The translations under genes were made by a program, and so were the position numbers. A stretch of 55,157 nt of DNA, taken from an uncultured Prevotella sp. (GTDB taxonomy: Bacteria > Bacteroidota > Bacteroidia > Bacteroidales > Bacteroidaceae). The notes beneath the pieces are model-generated. The model was not told the origin of the DNA, did not search any database, and saw only the letters and a program-made list of their open reading frames with translations. Of this stretch, positions 33,090 through 42,930 are shown piece by piece. Location: the NCBI GenBank assembly GCA_900546345.1, contig URCI01000015.1:1-55157 (forward strand), given 5' to 3'. Position 1 is the stretch's first letter. Each line of letters begins with the position of its first letter.

Positions 33090-35627
33090 ATGATTCACTA
33101 CAAACCCTTCCCACACATCAAAGATGCTGTTCGTAGGGCATTGGCTTCGACAGCCATTGCCCTGCTCGCTTTTCTACCATCGCGAGGTCAGGAGCCTGGC
33201 GTGCCACGCAGTCTTGCCGTAGCAAGGGCCAACCGCGTCAGCACCATCACCTACCAACTCGCCTTTGATATTCCCGACAACCTCACCCAGCCGGTCAAGG
33301 GACGACTGCGACTCTCTTTCTTGTTGTCCAACACTAAAGCCGACCTGCCCCTGGACTTCGCGGGAAAAGCCGTACAACCTCTCGCCCACATCAATGGCAA
33401 GACCTTCAAGGTGAAATGGCTGGACGAGCACATCCTGCTCCCTCACCAAGCGCTGCGCCGGGGCATTAATGTCGTCGATCTGGCGTTCACCGCCGACGAC
33501 AAGAGCCTGAACCGCCATGCCGACTACCTCTATTCACTCTTTGTCCCAGCCAACGCCCGCACCGTGTTTCCCTGCTTCGACCAGCCCGACCTGAAAGCGA
33601 TCTTCAGATGCAAGCTCCAAACTCCCAAGGGCTGGGCATCACGCTGCAGTGACTCCACCCACGTGCTGCCCACTTATCTGTTCTCGTTTGTGGCTGGTCA
33701 GTTCCAAACCAAGAGGGTCGTGCGTGACGGACGGCGGATGACTGCTCTCTACCGTGAGACAGATCCCGCTAAGGTGGCCCAACTCGACAAATGCTTCGAC
33801 GAGGCTGCTCTGGCCTTGAGATGGTTGGAACGCTACACCTCTCGGCCCTGTCCCTTCAGCGACTACGGCTTCGTGGTGTTGCCCGGCTATCAGTTTGGCG
33901 GCATGGAGCATCCCGGCGCTATACAGTTTACCGACAGAGAGATCTTTCTCGGACCGCAACCCACTCCCGACGAGGAGATGACGCGCCTGCAGCTCATCGC
34001 CCACGAGACCGCTCACCTATGGTTCGGCGACATGGTCACGATGCGCTGGTTCGACGACGTTTGGACCAAGGAGGTGTTTGCCAATGTCATGGCCAGCAAG
34101 ATAGCGCGCGAGCAGTTCCCACTGATCAACCACGACCTGAACTTCCTCAAATCGTATTATCCCAGAGCCATGTCGACCGACCGCACTCTTGGCACGCATC
34201 CTATCCAGCAGCCTTTGGACAATCTCAACCGTGCCGGACTGCTCTATGGAAACATCATCTACGAGAAAGCACCCATCATGATGGATAAGCTGGAGCAACA
34301 GATAGGACCCGACGCCTTCCGCGAGGGACTCAGACGCTATCTCAAGAATTTCGCTTACGCCAATGCCACTTGGAACGATCTGGTCGCTATCTTTGACTCC
34401 GTAGCACCCAAGGCTCATGTGCGACGGTTCTCCGACGTATGGGTTCGCGAGAAGGGTGCGCCCGTCATCTCCTGCCACCTGCATGGCGACATGCTCACCG
34501 TGAGACAGTCCGACCCTTTCCATCGATCTCTCTTCTGGCCTCAACGGGTCACCTATGGACTACTATGTGGCGACAGCCTCTTTCCCGTGACCGTGGACTT
34601 CAACCGCTCAGAAGTTCATGTCAAGGTACCCTGCCATCCCGAGACGATCATTCCCAATATCGACGGACAAGGCTACGGCCGCTTTGTCATCAACGACAGT
34701 GACCGGCAGGGCTGTGAGGCATGGATGACACGGCATATCCACGACGACAACACGGCGGCATACAGCGTACTGCTCACGCTCTACGACAACTTCCTCCTCC
34801 ACGCCGAGCGCCAAGGGGTGTCCACCGCTGCCACGGCAGAGTTCTTCCAACTCTTGTGCAACTCGCTGACGCAATGCCAAGGCCAGCAGACGGCATCCAC
34901 GCTCTGCCGCGACCTCTCCTCCCTACTTCACCTGACGACCGACAAGCCGCTACGCGACAGCATGGAGGACAGACTCTACGCACTCTCTGTCTCTCATCCT
35001 CTCAAAGCCGTCAGACAACAGCTGACACGCACTATGGCCAACGTAGCCACATCAAAAGCGACTACTGAAAGCCTCTATCGCAAATGGCAATGCCACGACG
35101 ACACACTGCTCAACGAGCACGACTACACCCAACTGGCCTATCACCTCGCTCTCGTCCTGCCCGACAGCTGCCGGCATATCCTCGCCGTGCAGCGCCAACG
35201 CTTGAAAACGACCGACGAGCAACGGGAGTTTGACTTCATCGCCCGCGCCTGTACATCCGACAGTGCTGCCCAGCACCGATTGTTTCTCAGTCTCATCCCC
35301 AAGTCCGGTCGCCTCGTAGAGCCGTGGGCCGAGAGTGCTCTCTCGCTCTTATGCGACCCCACCCGAGAGGCGCAGGCCAACAACTACTTAAAACCAGGCT
35401 TGAACGCCATCGTCGCCATTCAACAGACTTCCGACATCTTTTTCCCCGGCTACTGGCTCTCAGCATTGATGGACAGTCATCACTCTGCCGAAGCCCGTCA
35501 AATCGTCACCTCATGGATTGCTGACCATGACCGACAAGCCGAATGGCAGCAGGGCTTGCGCGCCGCCCTGATGAACAAAATCAAAGAAAGTGCCTATTGG
35601 ATGTTGCTCAGGCCGGAAGAGAAATAA
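33090..35627 (+). CDS. M1-family zinc aminopeptidase, exported
   Basis: An 845-residue gluzincin with an N-terminal export signal (hydrophobic 18-30). The N-terminal saddle domain (40-210) is followed by the exopeptidase motif GGMEHPGAI (270-278, in place of GAMEN) and the zinc site HETAH (305-309), then E328 in WTKE: H305, H309 and E328 bind zinc and E306 is catalytic. The spacing HExxH-X18-E is normal. The C-terminal ~400 residues are alpha-helical. It should remove N-terminal amino acids from peptides in the periplasm or at the surface. A small outer-membrane barrel follows 31 bp later. Confidence 0.95.
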   Translation: MIHYKPFPHIKDAVRRALASTAIALLAFLPSRGQEPGVPRSLAVARANRVSTITYQLAFDIPDNLTQPVKGRLRLSFLLSNTKADLPLDFAGKAVQPLAHINGKTFKVKWLDEHILLPHQALRRGINVVDLAFTADDKSLNRHADYLYSLFVPANARTVFPCFDQPDLKAIFRCKLQTPKGWASRCSDSTHVLPTYLFSFVAGQFQTKRVVRDGRRMTALYRETDPAKVAQLDKCFDEAALALRWLERYTSRPCPFSDYGFVVLPGYQFGGMEHPGAIQFTDREIFLGPQPTPDEEMTRLQLIAHETAHLWFGDMVTMRWFDDVWTKEVFANVMASKIAREQFPLINHDLNFLKSYYPRAMSTDRTLGTHPIQQPLDNLNRAGLLYGNIIYEKAPIMMDKLEQQIGPDAFREGLRRYLKNFAYANATWNDLVAIFDSVAPKAHVRRFSDVWVREKGAPVISCHLHGDMLTVRQSDPFHRSLFWPQRVTYGLLCGDSLFPVTVDFNRSEVHVKVPCHPETIIPNIDGQGYGRFVINDSDRQGCEAWMTRHIHDDNTAAYSVLLTLYDNFLLHAERQGVSTAATAEFFQLLCNSLTQCQGQQTASTLCRDLSSLLHLTTDKPLRDSMEDRLYALSVSHPLKAVRQQLTRTMANVATSKATTESLYRKWQCHDDTLLNEHDYTQLAYHLALVLPDSCRHILAVQRQRLKTTDEQREFDFIARACTSDSAAQHRLFLSLIPKSGRLVEPWAESALSLLCDPTREAQANNYLKPGLNAIVAIQQTSDIFFPGYWLSALMDSHHSAEARQIVTSWIADHDRQAEWQQGLRAALMNKIKESAYWMLLRPEEK

Positions 35628-35658
35628 TGAATCATACACCTTATTATATATAGTAACC

Positions 35659-36264
35659 ATGAACGTCTTCAAGAAAGAACTACTTGCTCTGAGTGCTACC
35701 TTGCTCTTCAGTCTCTCTGCCGCAGCGCAGAACAAACGCTTCGAACACAACTTCTATGTAGGTTTGGGCTATGCAACCGAATTTGCCAATGAGGAGGCCC
35801 CTATAGCTTTCCATGTCGGTTATGGACTGAACTGCTATCTCTCGCCCCATTGGTCCATCATGCCTGGCGTAGGCTACCGCGAGAAGGTATGGATAGGTGA
35901 TGCCACCGGTGAAGAGGGGGCCTACGACTGCTCATTCATCGACATCCCGGTTCTCATCCAGTATCATCTCTCCAATCCACGTAAGAGTGGACTGGTGGTA
36001 GAATGCGGCCCCGTATTCTCCTTCATTGCCTCCAATAACCAATATTACATCGATGCTGACCCCAACCATCCATTGGACGATAAGGACATCTACCGGTCGT
36101 TCGATTTTGGTCTGCAGCCCGGTATATACTATCAGATGGGCAAGCACTGGCGGTTGGGAGTGCAAGGCCATGTCGGACTGCTCAACCTGCAAAAGGATTA
36201 TCCGGGGACAACGGGGTCCTATCACTTCCATGACTGTGCGCTCACGCTCAATTTCCACTTCTAA
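35659..36264 (+). CDS. Small outer-membrane beta-barrel protein
   Basis: A 201-residue protein with signal peptide (1-23, SLSAAAQ) and an eight-strand porin-like barrel. Strands show alternating aromatics: EHNFYVGLGYATEF, FHVGYGLNCYLSPHWSIMPGVGYRE, the late YYQMGKHWRLGVQGHVGLL and the final LTLNFHF, whose C-terminal F is typical for BAM-assembled barrels. This matches the OMP_b-brl_2 (PorT-like) fold. The function is unknown. I chose ATG 35659 since it gives the signal peptide directly. It is co-directional with the aminopeptidase and may be cotranscribed. Confidence 0.88.
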   Translation: MNVFKKELLALSATLLFSLSAAAQNKRFEHNFYVGLGYATEFANEEAPIAFHVGYGLNCYLSPHWSIMPGVGYREKVWIGDATGEEGAYDCSFIDIPVLIQYHLSNPRKSGLVVECGPVFSFIASNNQYYIDADPNHPLDDKDIYRSFDFGLQPGIYYQMGKHWRLGVQGHVGLLNLQKDYPGTTGSYHFHDCALTLNFHF

Positions 36265-36380
36265 ATCAACGACTGAGCAAAATGCAACGCCATGCCTATT
36301 AAGCCACACATAGTGTAGATGCGATGAATCGTATTGGGTAGACAGTATGTGCCCCAATACGGGCAATGATAACTGGCGCC

Positions 36381-37301
36381 TTATCTTCCCTTGTTGATGA
36401 TATAGATGCCCGCCGTAGCCAATGCGCCGGCAAGGACATATTTCCAATAGAACACTTCGTGCAGGCAGAGGCAGGAGCTGACGGCACCGACGACGGGTAT
36501 CAGCGAGTTGTAGATGGCCACCTTGCCAATCGGGTTACAGGTGAGCAGTTTGTTATAGAGCGTGAAGCCCACCGTGCTGATGCAGATGAGCAGGAACAGC
36601 CACAACAGCCCTAAGGCCGTGACCTTCGGCAGCGCGCCCCCAAAGAGCAGGCCGCAGACAACAAGGATGATGCCGCCGATGGCGAGGCTGTAGCCTGTGC
36701 CGACAAAGACGTTCAGCCGTTTGCCGAGGCCGCGGGTCAGCAGCGACGCCGTGGCTCCACAGAGTGCGTTGAGGATGATCATGCCGTCGCCGAGCCAGGT
36801 GAAGCGACCACTATCGGCACCGCCTAAGTTCAGCGACAGAATGCCGGTAAAGCCGATGACACAGCCCACCACCTTGCGCAGCGTCATGCGGTCGCTCTTG
36901 AAAAAGATGCAGGCCAGGATGACCACCGAGAAGACGCTGAGCGAGTTGAGGATGGCTGCCCGAGAGCCCTCGCTATGGGACAGGCCTATATAGAAAAAGG
37001 TGTAATGGAGCGTGGTGTTGACAAGACAGAACAAGAGGATGAACCACCAGTCGGCGCGTTGTCTGATGTGGAAGTCCTTGTGGGTGGAGCGTGCCATGGC
37101 CAGCACCAGCAGTCCGGCAATAGTAAACCTGATGCCGGCGAAGAGCATCTTGCTGCCCGTCATCTCCGGTGTTATCTGAAACTCGCCATAGCCTAACTTG
37201 ATGAGCGGATAGGCAAAGCCCCACGCGATGGCTGCTGTCAGAGCAAAGACAGCTACCCACAGCGGACGCTGGAAAATGGATATAGATTTGCTTGTTTTCA
37301 T
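36381..37301 (-). CDS. EamA-family (drug/metabolite transporter) permease
   Basis: A 306-residue inner-membrane protein with ten predicted helices in two EamA repeats. Marks are WGFAYPLIKLGYGEFQ in helix 1, FAGIRFTIAGLLVLAMA, ASLLTRGLGKRLN between the repeats and NPIGKVAIYNSLIPVVGAVSSCLCLHE near the end, typical of the YdcZ/RhaT-like DMT group. The substrate is unknown. ATG 37301 matches family N-termini; TACCTTTG on the minus strand (37368-37375) is the likely -7 box. Its 3' end is duplicated at 32842-32932. Confidence 0.92.
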   Translation of the reverse strand: MKTSKSISIFQRPLWVAVFALTAAIAWGFAYPLIKLGYGEFQITPEMTGSKMLFAGIRFTIAGLLVLAMARSTHKDFHIRQRADWWFILLFCLVNTTLHYTFFYIGLSHSEGSRAAILNSLSVFSVVILACIFFKSDRMTLRKVVGCVIGFTGILSLNLGGADSGRFTWLGDGMIILNALCGATASLLTRGLGKRLNVFVGTGYSLAIGGIILVVCGLLFGGALPKVTALGLLWLFLLICISTVGFTLYNKLLTCNPIGKVAIYNSLIPVVGAVSSCLCLHEVFYWKYVLAGALATAGIYIINKGR

Positions 37302-37514
37302 CGATACGGTCTCATTCACTTCATGGCGGCTCACGACTGCTATCGTCGTGCCGCACATAAAGCAATGCAAAGGTAAGACATTTTTTCAATATTCCACCGT
37401 ATTGAAACACAATACTGTACTCGCATCGTCCCCATGCCAGTGGGTCGGTTTGTGCCAAATCGGAAAGTGTTTACTCCTTATTATATAAAAGGAGGACCCT
37501 GACTCCTACCTTTT

Positions 37515-37805
37515 TTACACGAATCGGTTTCTCATTGCCTTGGCAAACCTTACCAATGAGAGCATGATGGGCACTTCGGTAAGCACACCGACGGTAGTGG
37601 CAAGAGCAGCACCGCTCTGCAATCCGAACAGACTGATGGCTACGGCAACAGCCAACTCGAAGAAATTGGAAGCTCCAATCATGCCCGCTGGAGCCGCGAT
37701 GTCGTAGGGCAAGTGCCAGGCTTTGGCCCAGCCAAAGGCAACGGCAAAGATGAGATAGGTCTGAAGGATGAGTGGCACGGCGATGAGCGCAATACCGCAA
37801 GCAAA
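37515..37805 (-). pseudogene. C-terminal remnant of an ACR3-family arsenite efflux pump
   Basis: The frame encodes only the last ~95 residues of ACR3/ArsB: IAVPLILQTYLIFAVAFGW (transmembrane helix), then GMIGASNFFELAVAVAISLF and GAALATTVGVLTEVPIMLSL, which are highly characteristic of ACR3. The frame is closed upstream by a stop at about 37806 and no in-frame ATG exists. The cysteine-bearing helix 4 needed for arsenite transport is missing, so it is inactive. The rest of an ars operon is absent from the window. Confidence 0.88.
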
Positions 37806-37922
37806 TCACTGCTTAATCAATAATGGGTTTGATTCTATTGGCCTCAAAATATTGTACCTCCCGTTCATTGGGTGCCGCGGGATACGATTACACCTGAGGA
37901 ATAACCAGAGGAGCATAAGTAA
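37806..37922. other. Short intergenic region, nothing recognised
   Basis: This 117-bp stretch separates the ACR3 remnant from the DUF6377 gene. I see no gene or strong hairpin in it. Confidence 0.4.
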
Positions 37923-39524
37923 TCAGCGCAAGGCCCGCACATCATCCTCGAACGTATCGGGGTTGATGGCCCGCTTGCGCAGAGCCGTTCGGTAATTATA
38001 GATGGTCTGAGGAGAATAGAAGAGCAAGGTGGCTATCTCCACACTTTCGTCCACCCCTAACCTAACCAAAGCATAGATGCGCAATTCAGTAGTGAGGCCC
38101 CCTTTGCTCGAGACCTCTACCTTCTTACCTTCGCACAACAGCGCATTGAATTGGTCGACAAAGGTAGGAAACAGTTCCATGAAAGCTTTGTCAAATCTTG
38201 AATTAAACTCTATCGCCTCACTTTCCGTCAGTTTTGTAGAGTTGGCTTTCTGTACCAGCTCGCCTTCCTGGTGCGCTTTGATTTTTCTGACCACCAACTT
38301 TTGATAGTTGTTGAGTTTACCGATGTACAGGGCGCACAGGTCCATGAACAGTCGCATATACTTTTCGCGTCTGCTGTTGGCTTGTGTGAGTTGCTGATTC
38401 ATCCGGGTGAGCAAGTCGTTTTGCCGGCTCACTTCCCGCTCTTTCCTGTTCAACTTCTTGTTCTGTCTCAAGATGACGACAAGGGCACAGAGAAGTACAA
38501 CAGCCAGCACACCTAACAGATAGTTTTGCCGTGTTCTCACTTGTTTGCCATGATAGAGCTGTCGCTCATAGACAGCCATGATGACCGGCAACTTCTCTGA
38601 GATGCCGAGGATGCGCAGCTTGTTATGATAGAACTGGGCGTCGTCGAGCGAGAAGTAGAGATAGCGTGAAGCTCTTTCAGCGTTGCGCTCATCTTTCTGG
38701 AAGAGATGCATGGCCAGTTCCTGAAGCGAGAGGTTTTCTTTCAGAGGACAGAGCTGGTCAGAGATGGCCGAGCGTATGCTCCAATATTCATAGCGTTGCA
38801 TCTGTCCCATCTCCTTATAGCACCGGGCCAGTCCATAGGTGGCGGATGCATAGGTTCTTGACGCTTTCGGGGCGCGACGCTCTGCCAAACCATAATAATG
38901 GAGTGACGTCTTGAGGTCATGGTCACGGTAATAGATCAGCTCGGCATAGAGATAACACCACAGCGCACTGCCCTTGTCGGCATAAGACAAGCTGCGCTGA
39001 ATATATTCGTCACGTTTCTTGTCGTAAACGGCCACGAAGTCATTGCCTTGGCTGTACCCCGACCAATAGCTATAGATCCACAACCCGGTCCAGTTGTAGG
39101 TAAACCAGAGTTGTCGGTCCATCCCTGTGGTGTCCACACTTTGGAACAAATGCTCCGCCTCGCTGTAGTAGCCACTGGTGGCCAAGAGTAGGGCACGATG
39201 AAGCTGAGAGAGTGTGGTGTAGCGACGGTCGCCCAACGACACGGCCAGCTCATGTTCGCGCTTGGCGTAGCTCATGGCCGAGTCAAAGCGATAGGTATAA
39301 TACTCGTCATACATCTTCTCATACAGAGCGAGCAACTTATGTCCGTCACGTGTGTAACGTATGCTGTGCCGCAGTCTGTCCAACCGCAGCTCTTTTTTAT
39401 GCATGTAATCATTGCGATGCAACAGCACACTGTCAAGAGGCGCAAGCATCTCATCTGTGATGGCGGCCTGTGCATAGCAGAGGGATACAACAAGGAAAAA
39501 GATGACACAAAAAGCTCTTCTCAT
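37923..39524 (-). CDS. DUF6377-family membrane regulator (TPR sensor, C-terminal helix-turn-helix)
   Basis: A 533-residue protein: signal peptide (1-20), periplasmic helical TPR-like sensor (about 30-330), transmembrane helix (335-352), coiled-coil segment (about 353-395) and C-terminal DNA-binding region (about 485-525: LTTELRIYALVRLGVDESVEIATLLFYSP then QTIYNYRTALRKRA), a LuxR-like HTH. This layout is the DUF6377 family, often next to SusC/SusD genes in Bacteroidota. It is divergent from susC across 264 bp and is the best candidate for regulating that locus. I chose ATG 39524 (MRRAF); a frame from 39545 adds MITIIII. A TATCTTTG box lies at 39551-39558. Confidence 0.88.
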   Translation of the reverse strand: MRRAFCVIFFLVVSLCYAQAAITDEMLAPLDSVLLHRNDYMHKKELRLDRLRHSIRYTRDGHKLLALYEKMYDEYYTYRFDSAMSYAKREHELAVSLGDRRYTTLSQLHRALLLATSGYYSEAEHLFQSVDTTGMDRQLWFTYNWTGLWIYSYWSGYSQGNDFVAVYDKKRDEYIQRSLSYADKGSALWCYLYAELIYYRDHDLKTSLHYYGLAERRAPKASRTYASATYGLARCYKEMGQMQRYEYWSIRSAISDQLCPLKENLSLQELAMHLFQKDERNAERASRYLYFSLDDAQFYHNKLRILGISEKLPVIMAVYERQLYHGKQVRTRQNYLLGVLAVVLLCALVVILRQNKKLNRKEREVSRQNDLLTRMNQQLTQANSRREKYMRLFMDLCALYIGKLNNYQKLVVRKIKAHQEGELVQKANSTKLTESEAIEFNSRFDKAFMELFPTFVDQFNALLCEGKKVEVSSKGGLTTELRIYALVRLGVDESVEIATLLFYSPQTIYNYRTALRKRAINPDTFEDDVRALR

Positions 39525-39704
39525 GATGATGATGATGGTTATCACGAGTGCAAAGATAACAAAATTTAATCAATTATACGACTTACTTCGCGTAAAATCT
39601 TCCATAAGCGTAACATTTTGGTTATTAGCAGCTTCCTAAATAATAATAGGTATGGTCAGTTTACTTTATCACTACTAATTCCACCAACACACCCTATTTT
39701 TCTC

Positions 39705-39712
39705 TAACTTTG
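39705..39712 (+). promoter_or_regulatory. -7 box TAACTTTG of the susC operon
   Basis: TAACTTTG lies 76 nt before ATG 39789. No TTTG is visible 19-21 nt upstream, which suggests activator dependence, as expected for a regulated utilisation locus. Confidence 0.6.
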
Positions 39713-39788
39713 CATCGCCAATACGAGACAACTCGTAGCTACCATTCATCGACAAATCTTTTTATTATAACCATAAATCAACCTGAAC

Positions 39789-42700
39789 ATGGCCAAACGT
39801 TTTTTATCATTACTCATTGTTGTCATATGCGCAACGCTCAACGCGATGGCGCAGTTGACCACTGTTAAAGGTAATGTGGTTGACAAGACCGCAGAGCCTA
39901 TCATTGGTGCCAGTGTCACGATTACGGGTACCACCAAAGGCACCGTTACCGACATCGACGGCAACTTCACCCTGCAAGCCGATGCCAATGCCGAACTGAC
40001 CATCTCCTATATTGGTTTCAAGACCAAGAAAGTGAAGGTGGGAAACGGAAATCTCAAGATTGTGCTGGATGAAGAGAACGCCTCGCTTGACGAGGTGGTC
40101 ATCGTCGGCGCAGTCATGCGCAAGGGCGATCTGACAGGATCTGTGGCTATGGTGGACTCCAAGACATTGGAACAGTGTCCTGTGACCAATGTCAACGAAG
40201 CCATCCAAGGCCGCATGCCGGGTGTCTCTGTCATCGCCAACGCCAATCCTGCAGATGACAGCTCCATCAAGATTCGTGGTGTGAACACCATCAACTCCGG
40301 CTCCGACCCTATCTATGTCGTTGACGGCCAGGTGATGGACAACTCTTTCGGTGGATTCAGCAGCATCAACCCCAATGACGTGGAGAACATCCAGGTGCTC
40401 AAGGATGCCAGTGCCACCGCCATCTATGGTAGCCGAGGCGCCAACGGTGTGGTGCTGATTACGACCAAGAAAGCGAAGCGCGGCGAGGGCAAGGTGAGCT
40501 ATGCCGGATTTATCAGTGCCACGACAAAGAGTCATCTTCCCAAGACCATGAGCGCACAGCAGTTGGGCGACCTCCGCATCGACGCCTTCGCCAACGGCTA
40601 TATGCTCGACCATCCCAATGCAGACCGACAGACCTACATCAATAACACCTTGTTGGGCACTAACTTAGCCTTCAGCCCCGACGAGATGGATGCCTACAAG
40701 AACGGGAAGAGCTATGACTGGATCGACCAAGTGCTCAGAACGGGCATCCAGCAGGACCATACCGTCAGCTTTTCTAATGGCATGGAGAAAGGCAATGTCT
40801 ACGTATCACTCAACTATAGCAGCAACAACGGCATTCTGGGACACAGCAACCAGGAGAAGTATAACGGTCGTGTCAACGCCGACACACAAATCAAGCCGTG
40901 GTTGAAAGTTGGTACAAACACCAGTTTCAACTATACCACCGACCACATGCACGACAACACGGTCTATACCAAAGCCCTCAACGGCAACCCGCTGCTGGAC
41001 TATGCGCCCTACGCTGACCCTGCTACCATGCATACGGCTCCGTATGAGTATGTCTACTATCAGTCGAACAACTCCAACTACAACAACGAGTTCAACCCCT
41101 TTGCTATGGAGGAAGTGCAATATAAGCGCAACCGCCAGACGCTCTCTTCCACCAACTACATCAACATCAATCCTATCCAAGGCTTGAACTTCCGTTCCAC
41201 GCTGGCCGTACAGATCAGCAATCAGAAATGGATGGAGTATATGCCCAGTGATGCGCCGACAAGTGTGCGCAACGAGCCGCAGAGCGACACCGCCGGTGAC
41301 GCCAATGCCAAGCATGAGCGCTGGACACGTACCAACTGGCAATGGGATAACACCGTCACCTACGACCATGTCTTCAACAAGGTACACGCTCTGAACCTCC
41401 TCATGGGTACGTCTTTCACAAAGACAAAGGGCGACTACACCAAAGCCAAGGGCTATCGCTTCGCCAGCGACGATTTAGGCTATAAAAAACTCGACTCTGC
41501 CTCGAAGTTCGAGAGCACAGAGATTGGTTCAGACTTCTACACTCAGACGCTGATGAGCTACCTGATCAGAGGCAACTATGTCTATGCCAACAAATACTAC
41601 GCTACGGCTACAGCCCGTCTCGACGGTTCTTCTAAATTTGCCAGTGGCCACAAATGGGGCTTGCTGCCATCGTTCTCACTGGCATGGGATGTGCGTCAGG
41701 AGAAGTTCTTGGAGAATGTATCATGGATGGACAAACTGAAACTACGCGTCGGCTACGGTGTAGCTGGTAACCAGGACATTGCCAACTACGTCTACGAATC
41801 ATGGTACAACATGATGGCACTGCGCAGTAGTGTCAACGGTACCACTGTCGGTTCCGCATCCATCAGCCGCAGCACCAACCGCGGTACACCAGCACTGACA
41901 TGGGAGAAGCAAAAGCAGCTGAACATAGGTTTGGACGTGGCTTTCCTCAACAACCGCATCAACGCCAGCTTTGACTATTTCAACACTGTCAACGACGACC
42001 TGCTCTTACAGCACTCACTGCCCACCACAACAGGGTTTGAGACGACTTGGGAGAACATCGGTCAGGTGAAGAACAACGGTGTGGAGTTCAACCTTAACGC
42101 CGCCATCATTCAAAACAAAAACGTGCAGTGGAATGCCAACTTCAACATCTCACACGACAAGAACAAAGTTTCGAAACTCTACGGTGATGTCAAGCAGATT
42201 CTCAACGGCACAGAGCGTGAAGGCAACATCTTCATTAACCAGCCTCTGCACACCATCTATACCCTTAAGACAGGCGGCATTGCCAACGAGAGCAATCGCA
42301 GTCAGTGGGAAGGACTCAACTACAATGGACATACCGTACAGTTAGGTGACCTGTTCCCACAGGACATCTCCGGTCCTAATGGCAAGCCCGACGGCGTCAT
42401 CAACGAATATGACCGAACCATCGTTGGCCAGACAGACCCGAAGTGGTATGGTGGCTTCGCCACAGACGTTACCTACAAAGGATTTACCCTCAACGCCGTG
42501 TTCAACTATCAGTTGGGCGCCAAGAAGATCTCGCCCTGGTATGAGAGCCTAATCACCAGCTACGGACTCAGCCAGGCCAGCACCGACCTCCTCGACCGCT
42601 GGTCTGCCGACAATACCAATGCCAAATTCCCACGCGTTGTCACCAATACGAGCAACTACAACGGATACAAGGCATCAGACATGGACTTCAGCATCCAAAA

Positions 42701-42911
42701 CGCCAGCTTCCTCCGTCTTGCTACGCTCTCACTGAGCTATAACTTCAAGCCAGAGCTGCTGAAGCACATCGGTTTTGAGGCCCTTCGCCTCTATGCCACG
42801 GCCAACAACCTGTTTGTCATCACCAAATATAAAGGTATGGACCCGGAGACCGGTGACACAGGCTATCCTCCATGCCGCTCGTTTACTTTTGGACTCAACT
42901 TCACTTTCTAA
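39789..42911 (+). CDS. SusC/RagA-family TonB-linked outer-membrane transporter
   Basis: A 1040-residue outer-membrane protein, usual SusC size. Signal peptide 1-21 (ATLNAMAQ). A CarboxypepD_reg-like domain (about 24-100) begins VKGNVVDKTAEPIIGASVTITGT. The plug (about 105-230) has SLDEVVIVGAVMRKGDLTGS, VSVIANANPADDSSIKIRGVNTI and DASATAIYGSRGANGVVLITTKK, the SusC signature. The barrel follows and ends LNFTF. It takes up an oligosaccharide across the outer membrane with TonB energy, in a pedal-bin complex with the SusD lipoprotein encoded next. With GH36 downstream an alpha-galactoside ligand is likely. Confidence 0.97.
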   Translation: MAKRFLSLLIVVICATLNAMAQLTTVKGNVVDKTAEPIIGASVTITGTTKGTVTDIDGNFTLQADANAELTISYIGFKTKKVKVGNGNLKIVLDEENASLDEVVIVGAVMRKGDLTGSVAMVDSKTLEQCPVTNVNEAIQGRMPGVSVIANANPADDSSIKIRGVNTINSGSDPIYVVDGQVMDNSFGGFSSINPNDVENIQVLKDASATAIYGSRGANGVVLITTKKAKRGEGKVSYAGFISATTKSHLPKTMSAQQLGDLRIDAFANGYMLDHPNADRQTYINNTLLGTNLAFSPDEMDAYKNGKSYDWIDQVLRTGIQQDHTVSFSNGMEKGNVYVSLNYSSNNGILGHSNQEKYNGRVNADTQIKPWLKVGTNTSFNYTTDHMHDNTVYTKALNGNPLLDYAPYADPATMHTAPYEYVYYQSNNSNYNNEFNPFAMEEVQYKRNRQTLSSTNYININPIQGLNFRSTLAVQISNQKWMEYMPSDAPTSVRNEPQSDTAGDANAKHERWTRTNWQWDNTVTYDHVFNKVHALNLLMGTSFTKTKGDYTKAKGYRFASDDLGYKKLDSASKFESTEIGSDFYTQTLMSYLIRGNYVYANKYYATATARLDGSSKFASGHKWGLLPSFSLAWDVRQEKFLENVSWMDKLKLRVGYGVAGNQDIANYVYESWYNMMALRSSVNGTTVGSASISRSTNRGTPALTWEKQKQLNIGLDVAFLNNRINASFDYFNTVNDDLLLQHSLPTTTGFETTWENIGQVKNNGVEFNLNAAIIQNKNVQWNANFNISHDKNKVSKLYGDVKQILNGTEREGNIFINQPLHTIYTLKTGGIANESNRSQWEGLNYNGHTVQLGDLFPQDISGPNGKPDGVINEYDRTIVGQTDPKWYGGFATDVTYKGFTLNAVFNYQLGAKKISPWYESLITSYGLSQASTDLLDRWSADNTNAKFPRVVTNTSNYNGYKASDMDFSIQNASFLRLATLSLSYNFKPELLKHIGFEALRLYATANNLFVITKYKGMDPETGDTGYPPCRSFTFGLNFTF

Positions 42912-42930
42912 CTCTTTTATGTCGCATACA

